DNA of 64,000 nucleotides from Rhizobiaceae bacterium. Lineage in GTDB: Bacteria > Pseudomonadota > Alphaproteobacteria > Rhizobiales > Rhizobiaceae. Shown piece by piece: positions 1-9,074 of the stretch (the first letter of the stretch is position 1; each line of letters opens with the position of its first letter). Location of the stretch: positions 62,001-126,000 of the forward strand of contig JABABQ010000021.1 of the NCBI GenBank assembly GCA_014238155.1. The letters are read 5' to 3'. The translations under genes and the position numbers were made by a program. The notes beneath the pieces were generated by a model, which was not told where the DNA came from, did no database searches, and worked only from the letters and a program-made list of their open reading frames with translations.

Positions 1-149
1 TCGAAATCCATATCCGCATCTGACCATTGAGCGTAACGTCGTGAGCTGACCCAGCGCTGGCCTGCACAAGAACGTGTATTGCGACGATCGACCTATTGGC
101 ACCATATTTACTGCGATAATCGCAGGATTATTCTTGTTGGGTTGGTGAT

Positions 150-887
150 ATGTTGCAAATATTTCGAAGATTCCTACTTCTGGTGGCTACTATATTCATC
201 GTCCCGGCGCTGGTTCACTTTGCTGTTTGGTCGATGCGGGACCAGCCTTCAAGTTGGCGCCATGCGGATTGGTCGAGTGCTGGAATTCTTCCCGCAGCTG
301 CCAATGACCAACCTGCCAGGATATATCTCATGTCGGCCCGCACCGGTAGATATAAGGGAGCATTTGCAACCCATTCATGGTTGGTTCTGAAACCTGAAGA
401 TGCATCCCGTTATGATCGTTATGAAGTTGTCGGCTGGGGCCGCCCGGTGCGCCACAACGCCTATGATGCCGACGGGCGATGGTATTCCAACAGCCCCAAG
501 GTCGAAAAACTTATCGAGGGCGACAAGGCCGCGAAGTTGATCCCCGATATTGAACAGGCCATCGCCAAATACCGCTGGCAAAATAACGGCGATTACAAAA
601 TTTGGCCGGGACCCAATTCCAATACATTTGTGGCCAGCATCATTCGGACGGTCGACGGGTTTGATGCCAGCACACCTTCAACGGCGATTGGTCGCGACTA
701 TCCCGATGACGGAAACTGGATTCGCTATGATCAAACAGGCGCGCTGCGCCTTTCGGCTGGTGGTTACGCCGGTCTGGTGGTTGGAATGGAAGACGGGCTG
801 GAACTGAATTTCCTGGGGTTGGTTGTCGGTATCAACCCGGCAAAGCTGGAAATCAAAATCCCCGGATTTGGCAGTTATCGACTGTAA
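150..887 (+). CDS. DUF3750 family protein, membrane-anchored or secreted
   Basis: The 245-residue product starts with a hydrophobic segment (about residues 8-28) that could be a signal peptide or a membrane anchor. The region from about residue 60 onward, with motifs such as THSWLVLKP, RHNAYDADGRWY and WPGPNSNTFV, resembles the DUF3750 family of Proteobacteria. No enzymatic function is established for that family, and I infer none. The N, H and C residues of a papain-like site are not evident. The first ATG after a non-coding leader was taken as start. The gene stands alone and is convergent with the thiolase gene, with a perfect 12-bp hairpin between the two. Confidence 0.75.
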   Translation: MLQIFRRFLLLVATIFIVPALVHFAVWSMRDQPSSWRHADWSSAGILPAAANDQPARIYLMSARTGRYKGAFATHSWLVLKPEDASRYDRYEVVGWGRPVRHNAYDADGRWYSNSPKVEKLIEGDKAAKLIPDIEQAIAKYRWQNNGDYKIWPGPNSNTFVASIIRTVDGFDASTPSTAIGRDYPDDGNWIRYDQTGALRLSAGGYAGLVVGMEDGLELNFLGLVVGINPAKLEIKIPGFGSYRL

Positions 888-1077
888 GGTTTGTTTTTCC
901 AGACGATATTCACCTGACACTGTAGCTGCATGAATGCCAGGCACCCCGACAATCATGTGTTCGGCATCCCCAACGACCACTGCACAATGATTTGATCGGA
1001 TCCTGCCAAACCAATATCGCATTTGGTTTGTAACTTGGGGTGTAACAAGTCGTCACCCGGGTTTGATCAGACGACTG

Positions 1078-1115
1078 AGCCGCACTTCGCGGGAGTAGAT
1101 GAACGAAGTGCGGCT
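1078..1115. terminator. Hairpin between convergent genes (probable bidirectional terminator)
   Basis: A perfect 12-bp inverted repeat (AGCCGCACTTCG and its complement) encloses a 14-base loop. It lies in the 272-bp space between the convergent DUF3750 and thiolase genes. There is no clear U-tract on either side, so intrinsic termination is inferred from position and stem strength. Nothing else is recognisable between 888 and 1159. Confidence 0.5.
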
Positions 1116-1159
1116 TCCCTCTAACTCAACCTACCCGCATCGCGGGAACGCATCCCCGG

Positions 1160-2329
1160 TTATTTGATGCGTTCCAGCACCGAGACATAATTTGCGACAG
1201 CGGCACCGCCCATGTTGAAAATGCCACCCAATTCCGGATTGTTTATCTGAATGCCTTCCGGTGCAGAATTGGTCAGCTGCATGGCGGTCAACACGTGCAT
1301 GGAAACACCGGTGGCCCCAATCGGGTGCCCCTTGGCTTTCAGGCCACCTGACGGATTGATTGGCAATTTGCCGGTCTTTTGTGAGTCGCCATCCAATATC
1401 ACCCGTGCCCCCTGCCCCGGCTCCGCGAGACCCATTGCTTCATATTCGATCAGTTCAGCGATGGTGAAACAGTCGTGGGTTTCAACAAATGACAGGTCCT
1501 GAATTTCCAACCGGGCATCAGCCAAAGCTTTCGACCAGGCCGTGGCACAGCCTTCGAACTGCAATATATCGCGCTTCGACATGGGTAGAAAATCCTGAGC
1601 GTGGGCCGTAGCACGGAATGCTACGGCTTTGCTCATGCTCAAAGCCGATTGGGTATCGCTCAGTACCAACGCGGCGGCCCCGTCAGAGACCAGCGAACAG
1701 TCGGTTCGTTTTAATGGCCCGGCGACGAACGGATTTTTATCACTTTCTGCACGGCAAAAATCATAGCCCAGGTCTTTTTGCATCTGGGCAAAGGGATTGC
1801 CCGCACCATTCTTGTGATTCTTGGCGGCAATCGCAGCCAGGGCATCCGACTGGTCGCCATGGCGTTGGAAATATGCCTGAGCAATATTGCCAAACACGCC
1901 GGCAAACCCTGCTGGTGTGTCACCATCTTCAGGCAGATAGGAAGCTTTTAGAAGATTGGCTCCAATTTCCGGACCCGGTGTTGTCGTCATCTGTTCTGCA
2001 CCGACAACCAGCACATGGCGCGCGCGCCTGGCCTCAATCGACTTGATGCCCTGATGAACGGCAGCGGATCCGGTGGCACACGCATTTTCTACTCTTGTTG
2101 CGGGTTTGAAACGAAACGCGTCAGAGGTCTGGAAAACCAGACTGGCGGTGAAATCCTGAGCTGAAAATCCGGCGTTAAAATGGCCCAGATAGACCTCATC
2201 AATGTCGCTGGCATCAAGACCGGCATCGTTCAGTGCCTGTGCCGCCACACCGGTGATCAGGCTTTCTACAGTTTCACCTTCCAACTTGCCAAATTTAGAA
2301 TGTGCCCAGCCCGTGATACATGCGGTCAT
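1160..2329 (-). CDS. Thiolase family protein, SCP2/acetyl-CoA acetyltransferase type
   Basis: A 389-residue thiolase-fold protein. The nucleophilic cysteine is C84 in ENACATGSAA. HDCF is at 285-288, where classical thiolases have NEAF, and GHPIGATG holds H335. The C-terminal Cys of degradative thiolases is replaced (FNMGGAA). The HDCF motif and the missing second Cys are features of the SCP2/SCP-x thiolase branch. That branch cleaves or condenses acyl-CoA thioesters, often branched or steroid-like ones; the actual substrate cannot be told. The gene is divergent from gap, with about 190 bp of shared promoter space, and no other beta-oxidation genes adjoin it. Confidence 0.88.
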   Translation of the reverse strand: MTACITGWAHSKFGKLEGETVESLITGVAAQALNDAGLDASDIDEVYLGHFNAGFSAQDFTASLVFQTSDAFRFKPATRVENACATGSAAVHQGIKSIEARRARHVLVVGAEQMTTTPGPEIGANLLKASYLPEDGDTPAGFAGVFGNIAQAYFQRHGDQSDALAAIAAKNHKNGAGNPFAQMQKDLGYDFCRAESDKNPFVAGPLKRTDCSLVSDGAAALVLSDTQSALSMSKAVAFRATAHAQDFLPMSKRDILQFEGCATAWSKALADARLEIQDLSFVETHDCFTIAELIEYEAMGLAEPGQGARVILDGDSQKTGKLPINPSGGLKAKGHPIGATGVSMHVLTAMQLTNSAPEGIQINNPELGGIFNMGGAAVANYVSVLERIK

Positions 2330-2515
2330 GATGAATTTTCCGAATTGTCATTGCTGGCTCAAAGGTAGTTACTCACTTACCTCCCGCCAAGGCATAGTTT
2401 GATATTCTCGCTCACAAATGTGTTGAAACGCCAAGTTGACCTGAGGCGGCTAAATGATTTAAACCGATTAAAATTTCTGCCTTGAGCATTAACCCGGCAA
2501 ATTCTGGAGCACCGC

Positions 2516-3517
2516 ATGACTCTCAAAGTCGCCATTAATGGATTTGGACGTATTGGCCGCAACACCCTGCGGGCGCTGATCGAAAGTGGCCGCACCGACA
2601 TTGAAGTGGTTGCCATTAACGATCTGGCGCCGGTCGCAACAAACGCACACCTGTTGAAATATGATTCGGTCCATAATCGTTTTCCCGCTCCGGTTACCGT
2701 GGATGGCGACACGATTGACGTCGGCCGCGGGCCGATGCGCGTGACGGCCATCCGCGATCCGCGCGAACTGCCGTGGAGTGACGTGGACATTGCTTTTGAA
2801 TGTACCGGCATTTTCGCCAGCCGCGAGAAAGCCGCGCTGCATCTGGAAAATGGCTCCAAGCGTGTATTGATCTCGGCCCCCGGCAACGGCGCCGACAAAA
2901 CAGTTGTTTACGGGGTTAATCACGACACGCTGAGTGGCGACGATGTCGTTGTTTCCAACGCTTCGTGCACGACCAATTGCCTGGCACCGGTTGCCAAGGT
3001 CTTGCATGAGGAATTTGGCATCGAGAAAGGCTATATGACCACCATTCATTCCTATACCGGTGACCAACCAACCCTCGATACGGCTCATAGTGATCTGCAT
3101 CGTGCACGGGCCGCGGCGTTATCAATGATTCCCACTTCCACCGGCGCGGCAAAGGCCGTCGGGCTGGTGTTACCTGAACTATTGGGAAAACTGAACGGTT
3201 CGTCGATCAGGGTGCCAACACCCAATGTATCCTGTGTGGATCTGAAATTTGTTGCCGGCCGGAATACCACCGCCGATGAGGTCAACGCCGTGCTCAAGAG
3301 TGCAACTGAAAATGCGCTCAAAGGCATTCTTGACTATTGTGACGAGCCTTTGGTCTCTTCCGATTTCAACCATGATGACCATTCTTCAAACGTCGCCGCA
3401 CTTGAAACCCAGGTTACCGAAGGCAATTTTGTGCGCGTATTGTCCTGGTATGACAATGAATGGGGATTTTCCTGCCGCATGTTGGATACCGCCGTGGAAA
3501 TGGGTAAGCACCTGTAG
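2516..3517 (+). CDS. gap: Glyceraldehyde-3-phosphate dehydrogenase, type I
   Basis: A 333-residue enzyme that oxidises glyceraldehyde 3-phosphate to 1,3-bisphosphoglycerate in central carbon metabolism. The N-terminal Rossmann motif GFGRIGR (9-15) is followed by VVAINDL, whose acidic residue favours NAD. The catalytic Cys is C151 in NASCTTNCL and the paired His is H178 in [14 protein letters not shown] motif precedes the ATG by about 7 bases. The neighbours are not glycolytic (no pgk or tkt nearby), so this may not be the only gap copy. An erythrose-4-phosphate dehydrogenase role is a less likely alternative. A hairpin overlaps the stop codon. Confidence 0.93.
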   Translation: MTLKVAINGFGRIGRNTLRALIESGRTDIEVVAINDLAPVATNAHLLKYDSVHNRFPAPVTVDGDTIDVGRGPMRVTAIRDPRELPWSDVDIAFECTGIFASREKAALHLENGSKRVLISAPGNGADKTVVYGVNHDTLSGDDVVVSNASCTTNCLAPVAKVLHEEFGIEKGYMTTIHSYTGDQPTLDTAHSDLHRARAAALSMIPTSTGAAKAVGLVLPELLGKLNGSSIRVPTPNVSCVDLKFVAGRNTTADEVNAVLKSATENALKGILDYCDEPLVSSDFNHDDHSSNVAALETQVTEGNFVRVLSWYDNEWGFSCRMLDTAVEMGKHL

Positions 3518-3532
3518 AGCGCTTTCGCTCTA
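3515..3532 (+). terminator. Hairpin overlapping the gap stop codon
   Basis: The sequence TAGAGCG-CTTT-CGCTCTA forms a perfect 7-bp stem with a 4-base loop and begins at the TAG stop of gap. A T-rich stretch (GTTTTTCTGGTTTTT) follows about 8 bases later. This fits an intrinsic terminator for gap, although the T-run is not immediately adjacent. Confidence 0.55.
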
Positions 3533-3719
3533 AGCGGTTCGTTTTTCTGGTTTTTATGATTGTTGGTGGAAAGTCGTTGGCGTCGTGGTCTGACCGACGA
3601 CAACTTCACTCAGGGGCACCAAATGCTGGCCTTTTTTGGCCTAAACAGCGCCTCTCTGGTTTTACGAATCTCGCCCGATCCGCGTTTCACGCATAGCTGC
3701 GAACGTTGATGAGTAACAA

Positions 3720-3950
3720 TTACTCTGCTGCGACCAACCTGTCTTTACTGGTGTGACTGGTATTGGCGCAATGGTAGCAACCACTGACTTGATTGAAGTG
3801 CTTTTTTGCTGACTCAACAGCTGATTGGCACGTTGGGTGATTGCCCAGCTGCAAGCGATCGTTGGATGCAGCTATATGTGAACAGCCGATGGTGTGGACT
3901 TCATGGTCACCGTTCGACTGTTGTGATTTATTCACGTAGTAGTTTGGCAT
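3720..3950 (-). CDS. Small conserved Cys/His-rich protein of unknown function
   Basis: A 76-residue protein. The conserved-looking core has NYYVNK near the start, NGDHEVH (13-19), a GC (22-23), and CYHC at 58-61 followed by ANTSHTS. The pattern of two separated Cys plus CxxC with several His suggests a small metal-binding fold. From memory it matches a family of about 65-residue uncharacterised proteins common in Bacteroidetes and scattered Proteobacteria. In that family the end reads like CYYCxNxCHTS; here the third Cys is Ser65. The open frame extends upstream, but homology begins at this Met. The Shine-Dalgarno signal is weak. The gene sits alone in a poorly coding 670-bp stretch, which suggests acquisition. 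Confidence 0.7.
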   Translation of the reverse strand: MPNYYVNKSQQSNGDHEVHTIGCSHIAASNDRLQLGNHPTCQSAVESAKKHFNQVSGCYHCANTSHTSKDRLVAAE

Positions 3951-4187
3951 GTTTGTGGCGCTTTCTTTTCCATCTACGAATCCAACCCGAGCAGATTTCA
4001 GCGAAATATTATTCATTCGATTTAATCCGTAGAAAATTGATAATCGAAACCTGATCGCACTGCACAAAAATACAACTTTGTGGTCCAATTACGATATTTC
4101 TACTTTTGCATGTGCATTGCCGTGCTTGAATGCAGTTTAATGACAACAAGGCGGCGCGAGTATAGTGATTACAAAATTTGGGAAAGC

Positions 4188-4262
4188 TGGCTGGGGCGGC
4201 AGGATTCGAACCTGCGAATGGCGCCACCAAAAGGCGCTGCCTTACCACTTGGCCACGCCCCA
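4188..4262 (-). tRNA. tRNA-Gln (anticodon UUG)
   Basis: Read on the minus strand, the sequence folds into a complete cloverleaf. The 7-bp acceptor stem is TGGGGCG/CGCCCCA. The D-arm has AAGTGGTAA in its loop. The anticodon stem GCGCC/GGCGC has loop TTTTGGT and anticodon TTG. The T-arm is GCAGG-TTCGAAT-CCTGC. The discriminator is G and CCA is encoded. The gene lies between the small Cys/His-rich gene and the ureide operon; no integrase or att duplication is visible beside it. Confidence 0.95.
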
Positions 4263-4374
4263 GCAGGCGCATTATTCAAACAGACTGATTTGCATCTGCC
4301 TGCAGCGTCGCCGCTTCTATAGGCGATGAATTCGACCTCGGCAACAACTTGATGCAGTCAAAAACCGCTTTTTC

Positions 4375-4731
4375 CTAACTTCCGCGATACGTCGAAAACG
4401 ACCACTGGCTGCAGACCAGAGGTACGTGATAGCCCTGCTGTGGATCGGTAATGGTAAAGCGGATCGGCACAATGTTTAAAAACGCCGGATCGGACGACTT
4501 ATCGCCGCTCAACGCCGCGAAATAATCGTGGACGTTAAACCGCAACTCATACTCTCCAGCCGCCATTTGTTCTGCATTGAGAAGCAACTCATCGGTGCGG
4601 CCATCGCTGTTCGTGACGACAGACTTCAGCAATTCTTCCCCGGGTCCCGGAGCCCGGACAAAATCAATCTTCATCCCCTTGGCCGGGCAGCCATTGGTGG
4701 TATCAAGAACATGGGTGGAGAGTTTTGACAT
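4375..4731 (-). CDS. uraH: 5-hydroxyisourate hydrolase (transthyretin-related protein)
   Basis: A 118-residue protein of standard family length. It hydrolyses 5-hydroxyisourate to OHCU, the second step of urate degradation. Family signatures are present: LSTHVLDTTNGCPA at the N-terminus, a central GRTDELLL with the catalytic Arg, and the C-terminal YHVPLVCSQWSFSTYRGS, whose last four residues YRGS are diagnostic for HIUase as opposed to transthyretin. No signal peptide is seen, so it is probably cytosolic. It is the last gene of a minus-strand operon, 6 bases downstream of uraD, whose product acts next in the pathway. Confidence 0.95.
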   Translation of the reverse strand: MSKLSTHVLDTTNGCPAKGMKIDFVRAPGPGEELLKSVVTNSDGRTDELLLNAEQMAAGEYELRFNVHDYFAALSGDKSSDPAFLNIVPIRFTITDPQQGYHVPLVCSQWSFSTYRGS

Positions 4732-4737
4732 ATAGTT

Positions 4738-5271
4738 TTACGCCTCGTGCTTGAGCAATGCTTCCAGACGGAAACGACCGATCTCAGCGATTTGTCGCAG
4801 CGCTTCGATTTGCTCCTGCTTCAGATCATTTTCCAACCGCGTCTGAAACGCCTTAAGGATCGATTGTTTGTCATGGCCCTTAACAGCGAGAATAAACGGA
4901 AACCCGAATTTCGAGCGATAACCATCATTGAGTTTATGGAATGCGGTAAATTCATCCGCACTCAAGGTATCCAGACCCGCGCCTGCCTGCTCGGAGGTCG
5001 ATGATTCCGTCAAATCCCCCGCCAAGGCTGCTTTGCCCGCGAGATCCGGATGGGCGCAAATCAAATCTTTCTGGGCGCGTTGCGATGCGTCAGCGACCGC
5101 TGCAACCATTGCCGAATGCAGGCTGCGCACAGACTTGAAGGGGCGCTTATCCCTGACGGTTTCCGCCACCCATGGGGAATGTTCAAAAATATCTTTGAGA
5201 GTCCCGACAAACTCATCATCGGTCATGTCGTTCAAAGTCGACAAGGAAATCATCAGTTTGGTCTCACCCAT
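4738..5271 (-). CDS. uraD: OHCU decarboxylase
   Basis: A 177-residue protein that decarboxylates 2-oxo-4-hydroxy-4-carboxy-5-ureidoimidazoline to (S)-allantoin. Visible family features are HPDLAGKAALAGDLT, with the His of the active site, followed by ESSTSEQAGAGLD, and the later FPFILAVKGHDKQSIL segment. The ATG at 5271 is used; an in-frame ATG at 5253 has an equally weak ribosome site. It lies between uraH (6 bases downstream) and puuE (75 bases upstream), consistent with one transcript for the urate-to-allantoin-to-allantoate route. Confidence 0.94.
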   Translation of the reverse strand: MGETKLMISLSTLNDMTDDEFVGTLKDIFEHSPWVAETVRDKRPFKSVRSLHSAMVAAVADASQRAQKDLICAHPDLAGKAALAGDLTESSTSEQAGAGLDTLSADEFTAFHKLNDGYRSKFGFPFILAVKGHDKQSILKAFQTRLENDLKQEQIEALRQIAEIGRFRLEALLKHEA

Positions 5272-5346
5272 TCACAATTCGCCCCGCGAAAGGCAAAATC
5301 GCATCGTACATTGACAATCTTGGTGTCTGCGAACGATCCGTCAAGT

Positions 5347-6276
5347 TTAATTCGGAGCCGGATGATATTGCCTCCAGTGGTTGGCAATTTCGCCGCGACT
5401 GCATAGCCATGCATCGTCATGTGCTGCAACATGATCAAGAAACCTCGCCAGCGCCAATGCGCGACCCGGCCTGCCGACCAATCGGCAGTGCAGGCCAACC
5501 GACATCATTTTTGGTGCTCCGGCCCGGCCTTCCTCCAACAGGTAGTCAAAACTGTCTTTCAGATAGGCGTAGAATTGATCGCCGCTGTTAAAGCCCTGCG
5601 GTGTGGCAAACCGCATGTCATTGGCATCCAGCGTATACGGAACATGCAGGTGATGTCCGCCATGGGCGCTTACCCAATAGGGCAATTCATCGCTATAGAC
5701 ATCTGCCAGCCAGTCGAAACAGTTCATTTCCATGGCGATGTCGAGGGTGTTGAGGGATGTTCGCCCCTGATAAAGACCCGCCGGAGGTTTACCTGTGACT
5801 TGTTCGTGGACACGACAGGCTTTTTCAATATGCGCCCGTTCCTTGTCGCGGCCATAGTCCTTGTAGTCGATCCATTTCAATCCGTGAGTGGCAATTTCCC
5901 AGCCTGCTTCCTGCATGGCTTCCACAACCTCGCGGTTTTTCTCCAATGCGGTTGCCACTGCGAATACCGTCACCGGCATTTTGCGTTCGGTAAACATTCG
6001 CCAAAGCCGCCAGAAGCCCGCGCGAGATCCAAATTCATAGATTGATTCCATATTCATATGGCGCTGACCGGGCCATGCTGCAGCACCCACAATCTCGGAC
6101 AGGAAGGCTTCCGAAGCAGCGTCCCCATGCAAAATGTTGTTTTCACCACCTTCTTCGTAATTGATGACAAATTGCACGGCGATCTTTTTGCCGTCATGCC
6201 ACTTCGGATCAGGAGGCGTGCGGCCGTAGCCGATCATGTCACGGGGATAATCTTTCGGATTGATAATTTCGTTCAT
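5347..6276 (-). CDS. puuE: Allantoinase PuuE (polysaccharide-deacetylase fold)
   Basis: A 309-residue metal-independent allantoinase of the PuuE type, which opens allantoin to allantoate and is unrelated to amidohydrolase-fold allantoinases. Characteristic stretches are YPRDMIGYGRTPPDPKW at the N-terminus, FVINYEEGGENNILHGD, the NodB-like EIATHGLKWIDY and the C-terminal VGLHCRLVGRPGRA. The start codon overlaps the stop of the upstream dehydrogenase gene (ATGA), so the two are translationally coupled. uraD and uraH follow. No uricase gene (puuD, hpxO or uaZ) is in the window. Confidence 0.93.
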   Translation of the reverse strand: MNEIINPKDYPRDMIGYGRTPPDPKWHDGKKIAVQFVINYEEGGENNILHGDAASEAFLSEIVGAAAWPGQRHMNMESIYEFGSRAGFWRLWRMFTERKMPVTVFAVATALEKNREVVEAMQEAGWEIATHGLKWIDYKDYGRDKERAHIEKACRVHEQVTGKPPAGLYQGRTSLNTLDIAMEMNCFDWLADVYSDELPYWVSAHGGHHLHVPYTLDANDMRFATPQGFNSGDQFYAYLKDSFDYLLEEGRAGAPKMMSVGLHCRLVGRPGRALALARFLDHVAAHDDAWLCSRGEIANHWRQYHPAPN

Positions 6277-7622
6277 GCACTTGCCTCATGGCCGAGCCAA
6301 CTGTCCTGCTGGCATCTCAACTTGTAAAGCGGAGTATCTGTGTTAACGGCGACGTCGTGCCGGGTAATTAAACTTCCCTTGGAGATATTGTTGAGCACCT
6401 TACCTTTGTCCAGCAGACCAACTGGCAGCGCGCTATGAGTTCGCGCTTCATCTGCCCGCATCGCCCAGGAGCGGTAGCAAGTCTCGCCAATGAAATCGAG
6501 TTGGTCGCCAGCTTTCAGATCTTTCTTGGCCAAAGCGCAAACTTCCGCCACCGGTCGCGGCAATGGTTTCATATCGCTGGTGCCATGGATCACCGCCCTT
6601 GCCGCCGACAGCGGTACTTCCAGACTTGTCAGATGATAGGGGCGAAAAAACGTATAATAGGGTCCCGGCCCCAGATGCAGATCATTCATCCGTTCACGAA
6701 TCCGGTGATGACGCATATCGACGATAACAAAAACGCCAGGCGCGACACCTTTTCCAACGGAAAAATCCACACAGCCCCGGCTGCTCAAAATACCACCATC
6801 TTCCACCGGGCATAACACTTTGTGCAATTCTTCAGGGCCGCAGTCTGGACCATGCATCCCGGGTATATCGGGCATCAGGCCGGTGGCATTGGCAATGCAC
6901 GACATTTCAACCATCGTCTTTGAACCATCAACAAACTCCACCAACATGCGCGGGTTCATGTTGCGGCGCTCAGCTTCAATGCGATAATCATCGGGCACCG
7001 CGTCTATTCGAAATGCGTTGTTCTTGCCTTTTCCGGCGGCGACCACCGGATAACCCAACGCGGTAACCCAGTCATACATTTCCATTACCGAACTTGGCTC
7101 GTCCCCCGCTCCCACCGTGTAGACCAGTCCTTTGCGAGCCGCGATATCCTGCATAATCGCGCCAACGGTGACATCGGCTTCAACATTCATCATTACCAGA
7201 TGCTTGCCAGCCTCAAGCGAAGCCAACCCAAGCTCTGCCCCGGCTTCCGGCACACCCGTCGCGTCAATCACCACATCAACCAGATCATGCGACAACGCCT
7301 GGCGCGCATCCTGGACAATGGGAATGCGCCCTGCTTCAAGGGTTTTTGTGATCGCCGGAGCGGTATCGCAAATCTCGCTGGCATCGACACCATAACCGGC
7401 AATTTCCATGGCGGGTTTGGCGCGGCTCAGGCTACGGTCAACGATCGAAGCGATTTCCACACCCCGCATCTGGCGGATGGCGGTGACCAGATCAGTACCC
7501 ATTTCTCCGGCGCCGATGATGCACACACGCACAGGATTGCCAGCCTCGTCACGGGCTGCAAGTTCAGCCGCAAGCCCGGATGCAGAGATCAGCGGTCGTT
7601 CCGGTAGGCGCGTATCACCCAT
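6273..7622 (-). CDS. COG4091-type NAD(P)-dependent dehydrogenase with SAF domain
   Basis: A 449-residue protein of the group annotated as predicted homoserine dehydrogenase-like (COG4091). The Rossmann motif CIIGAGEMGTDLV lies at about residues 34-46, followed by a homoserine-dehydrogenase-like NAD-binding region with DVVIDATGVPEAGA. A substrate region contains VGAGDEPSSVMEMYDW, and the C-terminus is SAF-like (KAGDQLDFIGETCYRSW). It is not a canonical homoserine dehydrogenase, and the substrate is unknown. It is the first gene of the ureide operon and its stop overlaps the puuE start (ATGA). A role linked to ureide or related nitrogen metabolism is inferred from that coupling only. Confidence 0.8.
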   Translation of the reverse strand: MGDTRLPERPLISASGLAAELAARDEAGNPVRVCIIGAGEMGTDLVTAIRQMRGVEIASIVDRSLSRAKPAMEIAGYGVDASEICDTAPAITKTLEAGRIPIVQDARQALSHDLVDVVIDATGVPEAGAELGLASLEAGKHLVMMNVEADVTVGAIMQDIAARKGLVYTVGAGDEPSSVMEMYDWVTALGYPVVAAGKGKNNAFRIDAVPDDYRIEAERRNMNPRMLVEFVDGSKTMVEMSCIANATGLMPDIPGMHGPDCGPEELHKVLCPVEDGGILSSRGCVDFSVGKGVAPGVFVIVDMRHHRIRERMNDLHLGPGPYYTFFRPYHLTSLEVPLSAARAVIHGTSDMKPLPRPVAEVCALAKKDLKAGDQLDFIGETCYRSWAMRADEARTHSALPVGLLDKGKVLNNISKGSLITRHDVAVNTDTPLYKLRCQQDSWLGHEASA

Positions 7623-7819
7623 TTAAATTGTTATCTCCCATTAGAGCTGGTGACGCTATCAGAAGTCGTGGGAAGCCGCGCGTATTTTTTGCAGAAATTC
7701 CCATCCTTTCTCTCCGTCAGGACACTGACTGGACGCGGCTCGGCGACAAATGCGATTGACATGACGCCAGCGGCCAAAGATGTTCAAACCTCATCCCGAT
7801 GACAGGACATTCCCGGCCC

Positions 7820-8728
7820 ATGGCTTCCCCAGAATTCAGAAGCGACTTCGACCCCCGGCACGGACAAGCTGTGGAGATGGTACCAGGCCTGCAACGGGTG
7901 GTTTGCCACAACCCTTCACCATTCACCTTTCATGGCACGAATAGCTATCTTCTTGGTGTCGACAGCGTCGCTGTCATTGACCCCGGCCCGGCTGATGAAG
8001 CACATTACAACGCCTTGCTCGAAGCCATCGGCAATCGCCCGGTCAGCCATATTATCGTCACCCACACTCATATGGATCACTCACCACTGGCCCGGCCATT
8101 GGCGGATAAGACAGGTGCGGAAATATATGCTGAAGGCCCTCATCGGCCTGCCCGACCGCTCAATCTTGGAGAAATGAACCCGCTGGATGCCAGCGGAGAC
8201 AAGGATTTCACTCCCGACAATGTGTTGCAACACGGCGACGCGATCTTCGGAGATGGCTGGATATTGGATTGCCTGTTCACCCCCGGCCACACGGCCAATC
8301 ACATGGCTTTTGGCTGGCGCGATACCGACTATTTGATCCCCGGCGATCATGTGATGGCCTGGGCAACGTCTATCGTTGCTCCACCGGACGGATCGATGGC
8401 CGATTATATGGCCTCACTCGAAATTCTGCTGGAGGCGCCACAGCAGGTATATTTTCCAGGTCATGGTGGCCGGTTGGCAAGTGCCCACAAATTTGTTCGT
8501 GCCTTGCGCTCTCACCGGCGGATGCGTGAACAGGCGATTCTCAACAAGATCAAAAACGGTAAGCAGACCATTCCCGACATGGTCGCCGTGATCTACCGCA
8601 CAACCGACAAGAAACTGCACGGCGCAGCTGGCCTTTCAGTGCTGGCGCATCTGGAAGATCTGGTGGCCAAGGGAGCAGTTGAAACGGACGGTCCCGTGGC
8701 GCTGGATGGGCGCTATTGGGTGAAATAA
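7820..8728 (+). CDS. MBL-fold metallohydrolase, LACTB2-like
   Basis: A protein of about 302 residues with the metallo-beta-lactamase metal motif THTHMDHSPLA (HxHxDH). Later ligands are FTPGHTANHMAF, IPGDHVM and FPGHGG. A C-terminal winged-helix region (HRRMREQAIL, then GAAGLSVLAHLEDLVAKGAV) matches the LACTB2 type, whose members include endoribonucleases and thioester hydrolases. The substrate is not predictable. An ATG at 7799 is also in frame; the ATG at 7820 is preferred because the fold starts shortly after it and AGGA lies 12 bases upstream. It is divergent from the ureide operon, with about 200 bp between them. Confidence 0.85.
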   Translation: MASPEFRSDFDPRHGQAVEMVPGLQRVVCHNPSPFTFHGTNSYLLGVDSVAVIDPGPADEAHYNALLEAIGNRPVSHIIVTHTHMDHSPLARPLADKTGAEIYAEGPHRPARPLNLGEMNPLDASGDKDFTPDNVLQHGDAIFGDGWILDCLFTPGHTANHMAFGWRDTDYLIPGDHVMAWATSIVAPPDGSMADYMASLEILLEAPQQVYFPGHGGRLASAHKFVRALRSHRRMREQAILNKIKNGKQTIPDMVAVIYRTTDKKLHGAAGLSVLAHLEDLVAKGAVETDGPVALDGRYWVK

Positions 8729-9074
8729 GCTGCCCGAGAGAATTTTCGATGCGACGACCAAATGGATGGGAGTTGAATTCTTGCAGCAAGTTCCATGGTC
8801 TAACCTTGCACAATATTCCATCTATACCGTTGAAATTACTATCTATATCTACAAATAATCTGTTTCGGGAAACTAATATCTGTGCAGTGGTGGGAAATTT
8901 ATCAGACTGTATGTTTGGGAAAATTTCAATCATCGGGACAGATGGATGTTTGCGGCCAGAATCAGTGAATCCTCACATTTCGGAACAGATAATTCGACCA
9001 AAATCACTCCGGTCCGCAAAGTTCCGGCTGTTTCAGACAAAGCTTCCGGGCAAGTTCGACACCATCCTTCCGGG
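8729..9074. other. Intergenic stretch without recognisable features
   Basis: About 345 bp between the MBL-fold gene and the ialB-like gene. An open frame continues upstream of the ialB-like start, but it reads as non-coding and precedes the signal peptide, so it was excluded. The stretch is relatively AT-rich and probably carries the ialB promoter. No clear -35/-10 pair, hairpin or repeat was recognised. Confidence 0.5.

Noticed and set aside
1..149. Possible 3' end of a gene at the window edge
   Set aside because: A short frame ends at about 30, but nine codons are too few to support a call, and no other signal was found.
4100..4374. tRNA-Gln as an integration site of a genomic island
   Set aside because: There is no integrase gene nearby and no repeated tRNA 3' end in the window.
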